The notes under the pieces were generated by a model. That model made no database searches and had not been told where the DNA came from. It worked only from the letters and a program-made list of their open reading frames with translations. Shown here piece by piece: positions 9,396 to 18,265 of a stretch of DNA of 24,701 bases (the stretch's first letter is position 1; every line of letters begins with the position of its first letter). Source of the DNA: Jimgerdemannia flammicorona (Eukaryota; Mucoromycota; Endogonomycetes; Endogonales; Endogonaceae); the NCBI GenBank assembly GCA_003990745.1, contig RBNI01001056.1, positions 1 to 24,701 of the forward strand. The letters run 5' to 3'. The position numbers and the translations under genes are program-made.

Positions 9396-10640
9396 ATAGC
9401 TGAGAGAAATATTTTGACACCTTTCTTTAATACAATTCACATTATACAAACTTCAAGTAATATTTTTCAATACAATTTAGAGAAAAGATACTAGTAATAT
9501 ATTATTGAGCAAGAGTCCTGATGGGTGTACCAGGTTAGGTAGACCTAGGGCATTTAGCTGACAGTATATAGGAAAGAGTTATGGCCTGGAGATAGATGCT
9601 TTTAGAGATGCAAATGGTGGAGAAGGATCTGGAGAGGAGCTGGTGTCAGGTGGAAATAAGGGCAGATCTAGACTCCCTAGTTTTGCTGATAAGATAAAGA
9701 AGAGAAGATGACTGGCAGATACTCAAACTGGAGTAGCTAAGGGGAAAGACAAGCCTAATCTGGGGAGGGCAGGGAGCTCTATGTCTAGGAGAGTAAGTAT
9801 AGAGGTAGGAGGGGTTGTAGCTGGGGATAGTGGTGTGACTACTGATGGAGATATAATGGAGAATCTGGAGAAAAAAAGAGATATGACAGCTGATGGTAGA
9901 GCTATACAGGGGAACTGACAGGGGTAAGAAGATCTGGCTGATAGTATAACAGGCCTGGCAATGGCCCTATTACTCAAGAAATTGATCTTAGAGTTTATAG
10001 TCACATTGTACTTCCAGAGCTTAATAGTGATAGCAAAGATAGTACTGAGACTAATCTCAAAGCAGATGGCTGGAGCTGCCTTGGTGAAGTTCCTGAAGGG
10101 GCTTGAGGAGATTGAGGTAGGCTTTAAAAAGGCTGTCTCCTTGGAGAAGATATTGAAGATAAGGCTGACTATAGGAGAGATAGTGGTTCTGATGGCTTGC
10201 TGTTTGAGGTGAGACCCCAGAGTGGTCCAGCTACTGGTGAAGAGAGTGCCCATGATGATGATTATTGAGACAAAGAGGAGGGTAGAGGAAGTCATAACTG
10301 AGTATAGTAAGGTGGTTGATATTGATTTCTAGGTCTGAAAGGGGACTTTATTCAGAATAAGAGATATAGATATCAAGTTCTGACTGACTGAGAAGGAGTT
10401 TACAGAGAAGCTGGGAGACTGGCCATGTGGAGTGTATTTATCTACAAGGTGATGAGTGTGGAGGAGGAAGAGGATCTGGTGAAGGCACTGGAGGAGCTCA
10501 GTGGAGCAGTGGAGCAGTGGGCCAAAGTATGGCAGGCATATATGAACTCAATACACTTGAAGGTGGTGGATGGGAAGTACATTCAGGTAGATAATAGGCA
10601 GTGGGAGAGGGCTCAGAGATATAAATAGTAGAAGGAGTTG
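9396..10640 (+). mobile_element. LINE copy with 5' end, truncated in ORF1
   Basis: The plus-strand 5' UTR, including the CACCTTTCTTTA block and GATACTAG just before ORF1, matches the 5' UTRs of the LINEs at 8360 (minus) and 10641 (plus). The element stops in ORF1, at the point matching about 7110 of the best copy, exactly where the next LINE's 5' UTR begins. The exact 5' base is uncertain by about 20 bases. Confidence 0.7.
9499..10640 (+). pseudogene. LINE ORF1, 5' two thirds, broken
   Basis: This aligns with the ORF1 at 8254-6405. The position of the start codon reads ATA (9499-9501) instead of ATG. The clearest coding parts are 9961-10212 (LLKKLILEFIVTLYFQ, then KFLKGLEEIEVGFKK) and the RRM-like stretch to about 10330 (YSKVVDIDF). 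A frameshift lies between these and 10425-10628, which matches the WERAQGYKRQ region of the better copy. Numerous TAG and TGA codons occur. It ends where a second LINE begins. Confidence 0.65.
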
Positions 10641-10729
10641 CTGGCCACACCTTTCTCTAGTAATATTTGGATTATACAAACTTCTAGCAATACTCACAAC
10701 ATTGTTTTTAGAGAATAGGTATTAGAAAC

Positions 10730-12629
10730 ATAGTGACCAATAAGCATTCTGAGATGTGTGCTAAGCAGGGCAGCTCTAGTATATTTGACTAGCAGTATGT
10801 GAGGAGAAGTTATGGCTTGGGGGAAAATATGTAAGACTTGCTGGCCGGAGGACATAGAAGAAGAGAAGGCAGTACTGAGAGACAGGAGATTGAGAGAATG
10901 AGCTTTGCTGATAAGATGAAGAGGAGACATCCATCAACAGGATTGGAGAGTTGGCTGAGGAAGAGCAAGGAGATAGTAAGGACTGTAGGGCCTGGTGGAG
11001 TGGTCCATGACAGTAAGAGCAGTGGGGCTGGGAGAGTAGTGGCTGGGGGGAGCAGGACTGCTAATGATAAGGAGACTACTAATATGGAAAAAAATCCATA
11101 TATGATAATTGATGGTAGATCTGGACAGAGGGTGGTGGGTATGAGGTCCAGAGATCTGGCATATGATACATATAACAGACCTAGTAGTAATACTGTTACT
11201 CAAGAAATCAAGGTCAGAATTCATCATCACATTATATTTCTGAGGCTTGGTAATGACAGTGAGGATGATTCTGGAGCTTCTGGCCTGAAGGGAGCAGCCT
11301 TTGTGAAATTTTTGAAGAGACTGGAAGGGGTGGAGGTGGGCTTCAAGAAGAAGGATATACTACTGGAAGCAATGGAGAAGGGAGTGGTGGTTGGAGAGGT
11401 GATGGTCCCCATGGCCCAGTGATTGTACTGGGACCTCTGAGTGGTATAATTGATAGTAGTAGATGTACTTATAGTGTTGAAGAAGATGGCCAGAGAGTTG
11501 ATTGTGGAGGCTATCAAGAAGTATGAGGATATCCTGGATATTGAGTTTCAGGTCTGAGAAGGCATGGAGTTCAGAACAAAAGACATGAATATCAGAGTGT
11601 AGCTGATAGGCAAGGAGAATACAGGAAAAGCAAGAGACTGGCCAGCAGTCCTCAAATGGAGACCTGTGGAGTACAAGGTCTTAAGAGTGAAAGGGACACT
11701 AGAGGAAGAAGAGGACTTGCTAGAAGTGTTGAAAGATCTGGCAAAGCTGTTGAGAGAAGGAGATTGGCCTGAAGAGAGTTTGAGGCCAAGATGATAGTAG
11801 AGATCATAAATGGTAAGAAGGTGTGGCTGGATCAGGCAGGCCTGAGAGAGGGTATAGAGGAGGCATATTCAGAAAGATCTGTTGGCAAAGTTGAGAGGGA
11901 GAGCAGAGGAAGGGATCACTACTGAAGATGTTGGATCAAGGGTGAGTACTTGGGCAGAAAAGAAGAGAGTGGCACTAAAGGAGACCCCAGGGGAGAGTAG
12001 AGGCTCAGGACAGAGTGTAGTTATAGAAGATGAGAAGATGGTTGAGGAGGAGTACCCTCAGTATGGGGTGCCAGCAGGGATCAGAGGAGATGATGATCTG
12101 CAGGATATACTGAAGGAGGATTGAGATGAGTTAGCAAGAATGAATGCAGAGAGAGAGCAGGTGGAAGGAGGGAAGAGAGTGGCTCAGAGAGTGGAGGAGA
12201 CTGTTGACAAGGAGAAATGGCTGTGAAAAATACTGATGAATGTAGTGACTGAGGAGCTAGAGGGGGAGGACTTTTAGGTACTGAGCAAGAGATACTGGGG
12301 TGAAATCCTACAAGGTGAGAAGGTGCTGTGGAAACTCCAGGATGAGATAATGGTAGCTTTGCTGAAGGCTGAGATATATCAAGTAGAGATGATAGGGAGG
12401 CCATATCTCTGATAATTGCAAATAACTGGGCTATATATCTGTGGGGCCTGAGGAAGAGGTTGGCAAGTAGCAGATGGTGTATGAGGAGTACCAGACAGAT
12501 ATGGAAACAGTAGATGGTGCTGATTGTTAGGAGATCTTAGAGACATTAGAGTCTCAGCAGAGAGAGGCAGATAAGCTTGAGGTAGAGAGGAACCTGGATG
12601 TTGGTGATGTGGTGAGTATGGAATTGTAG
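10730..12629 (+). pseudogene. LINE ORF1, full-length but broken
   Basis: Collinear with the ORF1 of the minus-strand copy. The start position is ATA (10730-10732) in place of ATG, and the frame ends at TAG 12627-12629. The main coding blocks share one phase: 10838-11422 (LEGVEVGFKKKD, VVVGEVMVPMAQ) and 11882-12124, then a Glu/Lys-rich stretch to about 12400. A frame change and several stops lie between 11422 and 11882. Compared with the copy at 20781, differences are mostly C/T and G/A, many of CpA to TpA type. Function as for other LINE ORF1 proteins: binding element RNA. Confidence 0.65.
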
Positions 12630-12673
12630 AGTGAGTGACTGTTCTTCAAAAAACATTATTCAATATAAACAGT

Positions 12674-13245
12674 ATAACTAGAAACTTCTCTTTGAATATC
12701 AATGAGTTATGAGGAGTAATGAGGTGTCAAAATATCTTCAGCTGGCTGAAGAGACTAGATGTGGATTTGTTCCTACTATATGATGTTGGGTGCAATAGAG
12801 ATGTGAATATTCTGCACTAGACAAAGGAATGAGGTAGTGTGGCTATATAGCAAGAGTGTGTGGGAATTCTGATTAGAAAGAGTGAGAGAGACATTAGGGA
12901 TATTAGATATTGGGAGAGTAGGGTGATATAGAGAGTTTTGAAGAGACTGGGCTAGAGATTCTTGACTATTGGGTCATGTTATTGTCTAGTAAAAAGGGGG
13001 AGAGAGTAGAATGGATTCAAGGGTTACAAGAGTCCAGAGTATTAGTAGAGGTGGAGATTGACTATCTAGGTAGAGACTTCAATATAATATATGATAGAAA
13101 GGTGGACAGAACTGATAGAGGAAGGGGGATGGCTGGTAGGAGTGATGATATGGAAGTCTGGGAGAAAGTTGAATGTCTGAGTTCATTAGTGGATACTGGA
13201 AGACTTAGATGGAGAGATCAAAAGGTCTATACTTACTGAGTAATA
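12674..13245 (+). pseudogene. LINE ORF2 endonuclease fragment
   Basis: The start of ORF2 (ATA-ACT-AGA, then NFSLNINEL) with the APE-type endonuclease. The best-preserved block is 12976-13239 and contains GRDFN at 13069-13083, where other copies have GGDFN, then TDRGRG, VECLSSLVDTGRLRW and YTY. It is cut off at about 13245, before the reverse transcriptase. Confidence 0.7.
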
Positions 13246-13973
13246 GAGTTGATATAATGAAATTATATTCCAACATTACAAAAGATGATATCATCAAGCT
13301 GATATCATCAGATTTGTATCACCAGCAAGGTTATATACTAGAAAAACTAAGAATATTAGTGAGATCATAATGATTTTGTACTAATTTCAGTCCTTTTTAG
13401 TTAGTAACATCATAGTAGTCACACTAGCCTCTATATTAGTTTAGTGTATACTCATACTGACATCACTATAGATATATCTCAGAAATAGACTATGGATACT
13501 AAAAATAGTATGGTACTAAATTAGTCTTCAGCCACATTGATGTCATAAACTAAAATAGTCTATGATATCATAGAAACTAAAGTATATTGAAATTAGCTAC
13601 TGATATTGTTAGCTCTCTGATATCAAGAGCTAGTAAGATCTTTAAGACTAGTGACTTCATAGACTAAACTAGACTATGATAAGCTATGAAATCATAGTTG
13701 TTATATACTAAAATAGTTTATTTGATAAATAAATTAATACTCTACAAATTAGCTCTGAAAAAGGATCATCCAAATAATAATTATATAAACATATAGGCAC
13801 TCTCTCCAAAATAAAACTAAGACATAAACAAATTATGCCCACATCTTCTAAATATATCTATAAAGCCCTTTGAGAAGCAGTTTTTAATTACCAATACTAG
13901 TACAACTGGGAATATATTGATCTTGAAACTTATGATATAGAGTAGTTTACAGACTACTGATGAGATTGCTGTA
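13246..13973. other. AT-rich sequence with TGATATCA palindromes, no gene
   Basis: No reading frame is supported. It contains perfect palindromes built on TGATATCA: 13284-13295 (12 bases), a partial repeat at 13300-13310 and 13560-13573 (14 bases). A similar 12-base palindrome occurs at 17640-17651 inside the candidate LTR. The target-site duplication shows that this stretch was continuous with 17032 onward before the retroposed block inserted. Confidence 0.5.
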
Positions 13974-13987
13974 AGAATGCAATCAAT

Positions 13988-13990
<3 letters not shown>
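13974..13990. repeat. 17-base target-site duplication, left copy
   Basis: AGAATGCAATCAATCAT, identical to 17015-17031. It directly abuts the T tract on the left side of the retroposed block, as expected for target-primed reverse transcription. Confidence 0.9.
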
Positions 13991-14027
<37 letters not shown>

Positions 14028-14047
14028 GACTCAATGTCCTGCGGATT

Positions 14048-14053
14048 TTTATT
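14048..14053 (-). promoter_or_regulatory. poly(A) signal AATAAA of retroposed unit 1
   Basis: AATAAA on the minus strand, 24 bases before the A tail. The same signal at the same distance is present in unit 2 (16624-16619). Confidence 0.7.
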
Positions 14054-14128
14054 AGAAGAAAACCTAGACTATATAGGCCAAAACCCTTCCCCACCACCCA
14101 TCAAGCACTGCTCTCCCATTAACCTAGA

Positions 14129-15579
14129 CTAGCTATTATCCAGCAGCTCAACCATGCCAGATAGAGTAGGGCTTATGTTGGCCTGTATCTCATTCTGTAC
14201 ACCATGCTCTCCCTACCACCAGAGGAAACCCAGCCATACACCAATGACCAAAAGTACATGCCTGAGAACCCAATATATATATAAGGCCACACCTGAGCTA
14301 AATAGAATAGCCCCTGCACCCCAAAGAGAATAACAGGTAAAGAAAAACCCTCATCAAAATACAACATGGTGGGTAGGGCCTGGTTCTCCTAGTTGAGATG
14401 AGTAAAGAACTTATATGTGAGGCAGGAGAAGACTCCCAATACTCTACTACTCAAGCCTGTAGACCTCAATCATATTGCCATATCAGCTCTCAGTTCCAGT
14501 TGAGTATAGCCAAGATGTCTAAAATGGATAGCCTTGGGCCCCCCAACCCCCCCTGATGACTGGGGCCCAACCCACTGAATTGCCAAAAGAAGCCGAGAGT
14601 GACACCTACCACCTAACCATGCTACATCAATCAAAAGGCCCCACTGAAGCAGCATCCACCCCAGCCCTGATGACCACCCCTAGCCTATACCCCACTGGTT
14701 CACCATTATTGCCCTTCCTCCTATCTGTGATGGCCATCTCCCCTCCCATCCCAACAACACCTGAAAAGCAGTCACCTATGCCAGAACCATGCTCACTGGG
14801 AAGCTCGCCAAAGCCAGAGGACTCCACCACAGATACTGAGGACCTGCAGGTAACCTACACTGAGCACTTGATGCCCAAGGTCAGCTGACTCCCTACATAG
14901 TCCGAGATACACCAAGACAGCACCTTGTTGGCAATGGCAAAAGGAAGAAGGTGCTATACCAAAATGGATACACTCCAGATACAGCCAAAGGTACCAGAAA
15001 CTACAAAAAAGTGAAGAAGATACTGATCTGACACCAATAAAGGGGTAACTCATCACTATTGCCTCCCTCTCACTGCCCTACAATAGATACAGCAAACCAA
15101 CCCAAGGTAGAGGGGGTAATAATTGTGGAAAGTGGACTTGGAAGATTGCCTACCAAACTATTATAACCAGTAAGATAGCTGAGAAAGGTGTCCACCACAA
15201 TACCTCTCTGGCAGATACATATACCCAGACTCAGAAAATTTGCCAAAATTGCCTACATTGATACCAATTTGTGGAAGAAAGGGTACACCACCAGTTCACT
15301 AGAGCCAGCAGTCATCATCAACTTTCCCTTGCCTCTTGAGATATCTGCAGTCATCCCTCCAGCCCTTGGCAGCCTACCAGCAGCCACCCCCCCAGCTACT
15401 GATCCAGCCACCAGCCCAGCCCCAGGAATACCAGTCTCAGTCATCCCTCCAGACCCCTGTCCCCTGGCTGTCACCTGACCTGCCATCTGACCAGTCACCT
15501 GACTCCCCCCCCTATCAATACTATGTCTCCCCTGCTCTACCCCCATAGGCCTAGCAGGAGCCCTCCTGCCCCCTATCAC
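14129..15579 (-). pseudogene. possible membrane-protein reading frame in retroposed unit 1
   Basis: On the sense strand of the retroposed RNA one phase stays unusually open from 15579 to about 14320, with about nine stops, mostly TAG or TGA. It reads a Gly/Arg-rich start (GRRAPARP), hydrophobic stretches (FVPLAVSGVYPF-like near 14980, FFTFL) and, near the 3' end, ENQALPTMLYFDEGFSLPVI then LFGV. A one-base deletion near 14315 shifts the frame relative to unit 2, where the membrane segment continues unbroken. Both units share the final stop (14131-14129, after LLDNS). I do not recognise the family. The opposite strand also has long open frames because it is rich in C and A, so the coding assignment is uncertain even though the RNA orientation is not. 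Confidence 0.35.
15348..15452. repeat. 15-base direct repeat, 90 bases apart
   Basis: CAGTCATCCCTCCAG occurs at 15348-15362 and 15438-15452. The 90-base offset keeps phase, so it may reflect an internal repeat in the encoded protein (GGMT on the minus strand in both copies). Confidence 0.6.
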
Positions 15580-15894
15580 AGTGTGCTAGCTCTCAATACC
15601 CACAGTCCTCTCCTGACTCCCTGTCCCACCAGCAGTAGCACCAGCCCCTGCTGCTGCTGCAAAGCTCTTGGGGAGGCTCAGGCCAGGCCTCCTCCTCTTC
15701 AAGTACTTAGAGCCTGATGAATCTTGAGTCACCATTTAATGAAAACTTGATAAAACTTGATGGAACTTATTGTAATTTATTGCTAGACTCCTGCCACACC
15801 TAGTACACTAGTGTAGGTAAAGTAAAAACTTGAAAACTTATTACTTTTCACAAAAAGATGCCCATGTGGCTTAGTTTGCTCCAAGTGGTTTGAG

Positions 15895-16375
15895 CAAAAG
15901 AAGTCTGTGACATCTACCATCTAACCACTCTGTATCAATCAAAAGGCCCCACCAAAGCAGTACCCACCCTAGCCCTGATGACTACCCCCAGCCTGGTATC
16001 TTACTGGTTTATCATAATTGCCCTTTCTCCTATCTGTGACAGCCATCTCCTCTTCTATCCTGATAATATCTGAAAAGCAGTCACCTATGCTAGAACTATG
16101 CTTACCAGAAAGCTCGCCAAAGCTAGAGGGCCCTACTACAGATACTGAGGACCTGCAGATAACCTATACTAGGCACTTGACATCCAAGGTTGGCTGACTC
16201 CCTATATAATCTATGATATACTGAGACAATACCTTGTTGGTGATAGCAAAAGGAAGAAGGTGCTATACCAAAACAGATATACTCCAGATGTAGCTAAAGG
16301 TATTAGAATCCATGAAAAAGTAGAGAAGACACCAATCTGATACCAATAAAGGAGCAACTCATCACTATTGCCCTC
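15895..16375. repeat. diverged second copy of 14590-15060
   Basis: Collinear with 14590-15060 and in the same orientation; differences are mostly transitions. Shared landmarks include AGCTCGCCAAAGC, which keeps a rare CpG in both (about 14805 and 16115), and GGAAGAAGGTGCTATACCAAA. One single-base indel lies near 15999 against 14693. Confidence 0.85.
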
Positions 16376-16572
16376 CTCCCACCATACCTATCAGTGCCCT
16401 CTCCCACTTTTATATTATACTACACTACTACTCTTTCAGCAGTACTGTCCCATATACTAAAAACCAAATACTCAAATATTGTACAGCAATCTCTATAGCC
16501 ACTATGTATCCAAATCACCCAAGCTAGCACCTAGCTCCATTGTCTCACATTTGCCCTAGTTCAATTTTGCTC

Positions 16573-17014
16573 TTTTTTTTTTTTTTTTTTTTTTAACTGA
16601 CTCAATGTCCTGCGGATTTTTATTAGAAGAGAACCTAGACTATATAGGCCAAAACCCTCCCCCACCACCCATTAAGCACTGCCCCCCCATTAACCTAGGC
16701 TAGCTATTGTCCAACAGCTTGACCATGCCAGATGCAGCAGGGCCTATGGCAGCCTACATCTTATTCTGTACACCATGCTCTCCCTACTACTAGGGGAAAC
16801 CCAACCATATGCTAATGATCAAAAGCATACATCTGAGAACCCAACATATATACAAGGCCATGCCCAAGCTGAATAGAATAGCCCCTGCCACCCCAAAGAG
16901 AATGACAGGCAAAGAAAAACTCTCATCAAAGCACAATACAGTGGGTAGGGCCTGGTTCTCCCAGTTGAGGTAAGTAAAGAACTTACACATGAGGCAGGAG
17001 AAGACCCCTAATAC
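16573..17014 (-). mobile_element. poly(A)-tailed retroposed sequence, unit 2 (5'-truncated)
   Basis: A 22-base T tract (16573-16594) followed by sequence matching 14024-14455 at high identity, same orientation. On the minus strand it is a 5'-truncated copy of the 3' end of unit 1 with its own A tail and AATAAA (16624-16619). It ends exactly at the right target-site duplication. Confidence 0.8.
16700..17014 (-). pseudogene. 3' part of the possible membrane-protein frame, unit 2
   Basis: On the minus strand the frame reads VLGVFSCL near the 5' edge, NWENQALPTVLCFDESFSLP, and then one long hydrophobic stretch (VILFGVAGAILFSLGMALYI) that should span a membrane, followed by further hydrophobic sequence to about 16795. 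Three adjacent TAG codons follow, then GEHGVQN and the shared stop at 16702-16700. It preserves one base that unit 1 has lost, so it shows the older frame. Family not recognised. Confidence 0.4.
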
Positions 17015-17031
17015 AGAATGCAATCAATCAT
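17015..17031. repeat. 17-base target-site duplication, right copy
   Basis: Perfect copy of 13974-13990, located at the 5' end of unit 2. The pair brackets both units, so the whole 3-kb block behaves as one insertion or as one insertion placed in the tail of another. Confidence 0.9.
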
Positions 17032-17572
17032 AAGACACTTCTAAATACTAAGAAACTACCAAGCTAGTAGACTTCTAGTAAACAGTAGCTTAACTCCATT
17101 AGAGGTTATAGATGAATACAATATCTCTATTTTCAGATAGCATATTTTAGTTCATATCTACCAATTACTCTATAGAATGTCCTATGCTATTAGTGGTATA
17201 AGAGAAGTAACTCTTGCAGAAATTGATAGTCTTAGTGACCAATTAATAAGTCAAATTGAGCTAGATCTCATAAATGACTTTAATCTGCAAGAGTATTATA
17301 ATGATAATATATGGCTATATAAGAATGAAGTCTTCAATAGACTCATTAGTCTATTTCAAGCACCCACTTCTCAGGTCCAGATATCTATGAATGTCTGGCC
17401 ATAGAGAATTTCTGTACCATTTAATGTAAGACTAGCCTCATCAGTATCTACATAATTATCTATGATCACCAGATCAGACTAGACTCTAATAAGTCTAGTA
17501 CTATATCATCTGAGTCTGAAACTCTGGAAGAAGTCTTATCTTCTTTCAGAGAAGTCTGTTACTATCTCATGA
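17032..17572. other. AT-rich flank between the retroposed block and the LTR
   Basis: Apart from the short frame at 17177-17404 nothing is recognised. It continues 13246-13973 across the target site of the retroposed block. Confidence 0.4.
17177..17404 (+). CDS. short open frame of unknown nature
   Basis: A 75-codon open frame (MSYAISGIREVTLAEIDSL, later EYYNDNIWLYKNEVF) with a mixed acidic and aliphatic composition that looks more like protein than the surrounding AT-rich sequence. There is no recognisable domain. It lies just upstream of the candidate LTR at 17573 and may be a remnant of an older element. Confidence 0.25.
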   Translation: MSYAISGIREVTLAEIDSLSDQLISQIELDLINDFNLQEYYNDNIWLYKNEVFNRLISLFQAPTSQVQISMNVWP

Positions 17573-18246
17573 TGTAATATATTATATTACAAAATCTTAG
17601 TCAAAAATCTAGAAAATTACTTTATAAATAGTATATAAAAATGATATCATTAAATAGCATCATTATAACTTCATAATAACACTATTATGGTATAACTTTT
17701 ACATTATTTCTAGTGACTTTCTATCTTATATCTCTTAACCAATAGTCAGTCAATATGTAAAGACCTCAAAATTATATAAATACTCTCAAGCAAGTGACTT
17801 AATAAAGAACAGAAATATTCACAGAAATATTCACAGAATACTTAATTTGAAAAGAGAACAATTAAGACTTAAAGTTCATAGTATATGGATAAGTCTCTAA
17901 ATAACTTAAAATAAAAAGACCACATCTAAAAATAGATGTCCTGAATTCTATAAATACTTAAACTCTGAAGAATCTAAATATAATTCTCAGAACCTGACTA
18001 TATCTAAGAAGGATATACTAAAAGACTTAAACTTTAAAGAATTAAAGTCTATAATTACCAAATTATTGTTCAAGTCTATCAGAAGGAGACTAGATCAATT
18101 AAAAGTATAACAGACAGTACTTAGGCATTAAAACAGCTGCTTCCTCAAGCTATATACATCTGACATAAGTGCCTTTAAGTTATTAATATCAGGAATCATT
18201 AATTTAAAGGGTACAATTACTATAACAGTAAAGATACACTGTTACA
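17573..18246 (+). repeat. candidate 5' LTR of an LTR retrotransposon
   Basis: This starts TGTAATATA, ends CTGTTACA, and so has TGTAA...TTACA inverted ends with TG...CA termini. It holds a TATA-like box (TATATAAATA, 17774-17783), a 19-base near-palindrome at its very start (17573-17591), a 12-base TGATATCA-type palindrome (17640-17651) and a 12-base tandem duplication (17810-17833). A primer-binding-like sequence follows within three bases, then the gag start. No partner LTR is in the window to prove the ends. Confidence 0.5.
17810..17833. repeat. 12-base tandem duplication CAGAAATATTCA
   Basis: Two adjacent perfect copies (17810-17821 and 17822-17833), followed by a partial third unit. Confidence 0.8.
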
Positions 18247-18248
18247 AT

Positions 18249-18257
18249 TGATAGCAG
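18249..18257 (+). promoter_or_regulatory. candidate primer-binding site
   Basis: TGATAGCAG, two bases after the proposed LTR end. It is one G-to-A change from TGGTAGCAG, which would pair with a tRNA ending in CTGCTACCA. Its place between the LTR end and the gag start is correct for a minus-strand primer site. Confidence 0.45.
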
Positions 18258-18265
18258 CAGAATCT

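Larger units (their letters stand above)
10641..13245 (+). mobile_element. LINE copy with 5' end, truncated in the endonuclease
   Basis: The plus-strand 5' UTR starts CACCTTTCTCTAGTAATATTTGG, matching the minus-strand LINE 5' end at 8337 and down. ORF1 and the start of ORF2 follow. Similarity ends at about 13245, just after the YTY motif downstream of the GRDFN motif; what follows is AT-rich and unrelated. No poly(A) tail is present. Confidence 0.75.
13990..16572 (-). mobile_element. poly(A)-tailed retroposed sequence, unit 1
   Basis: On the minus strand this unit ends in a tail of about 34 A (13990-14023) preceded by AATAAA (14053-14048) 24 bases earlier, so the inserted RNA was of minus-strand sense and polyadenylated. 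It contains an internal duplication: 15895-16375 repeats 14590-15060 in the same orientation with many transitions. The segments 15736-15890 and 16380-16572 are not shared with the other copy. No endonuclease or reverse transcriptase is visible, so it was probably moved in trans, perhaps by the LINEs nearby. Confidence 0.7.

Noticed and set aside
13990..14023. Long T runs read as transcription terminators
   Set aside because: Each is followed by the complement of AATAAA at 20-25 bases and by conserved repeat sequence, so they are poly(A) tails of minus-strand inserts.
14556..15737. Long Pro/Gln/Ser-rich open frames on the plus strand (for example 14556-14888 and 15336-15548)
   Set aside because: The plus strand here is rich in C and A, which thins out stops in every plus frame. 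The poly(A) tail, AATAAA and target duplication show that the RNA was minus-sense. A plus-strand gene cannot be fully excluded, so the minus call is kept at low confidence.
15867..15898. tRNA-like A box and hairpin (TTTGCTC ... GAGCAAA) suggesting a SINE head
   Set aside because: The D-arm-like hairpin is clear, but no B box or TTCGA-like element follows at a suitable distance and no acceptor pairing was found.
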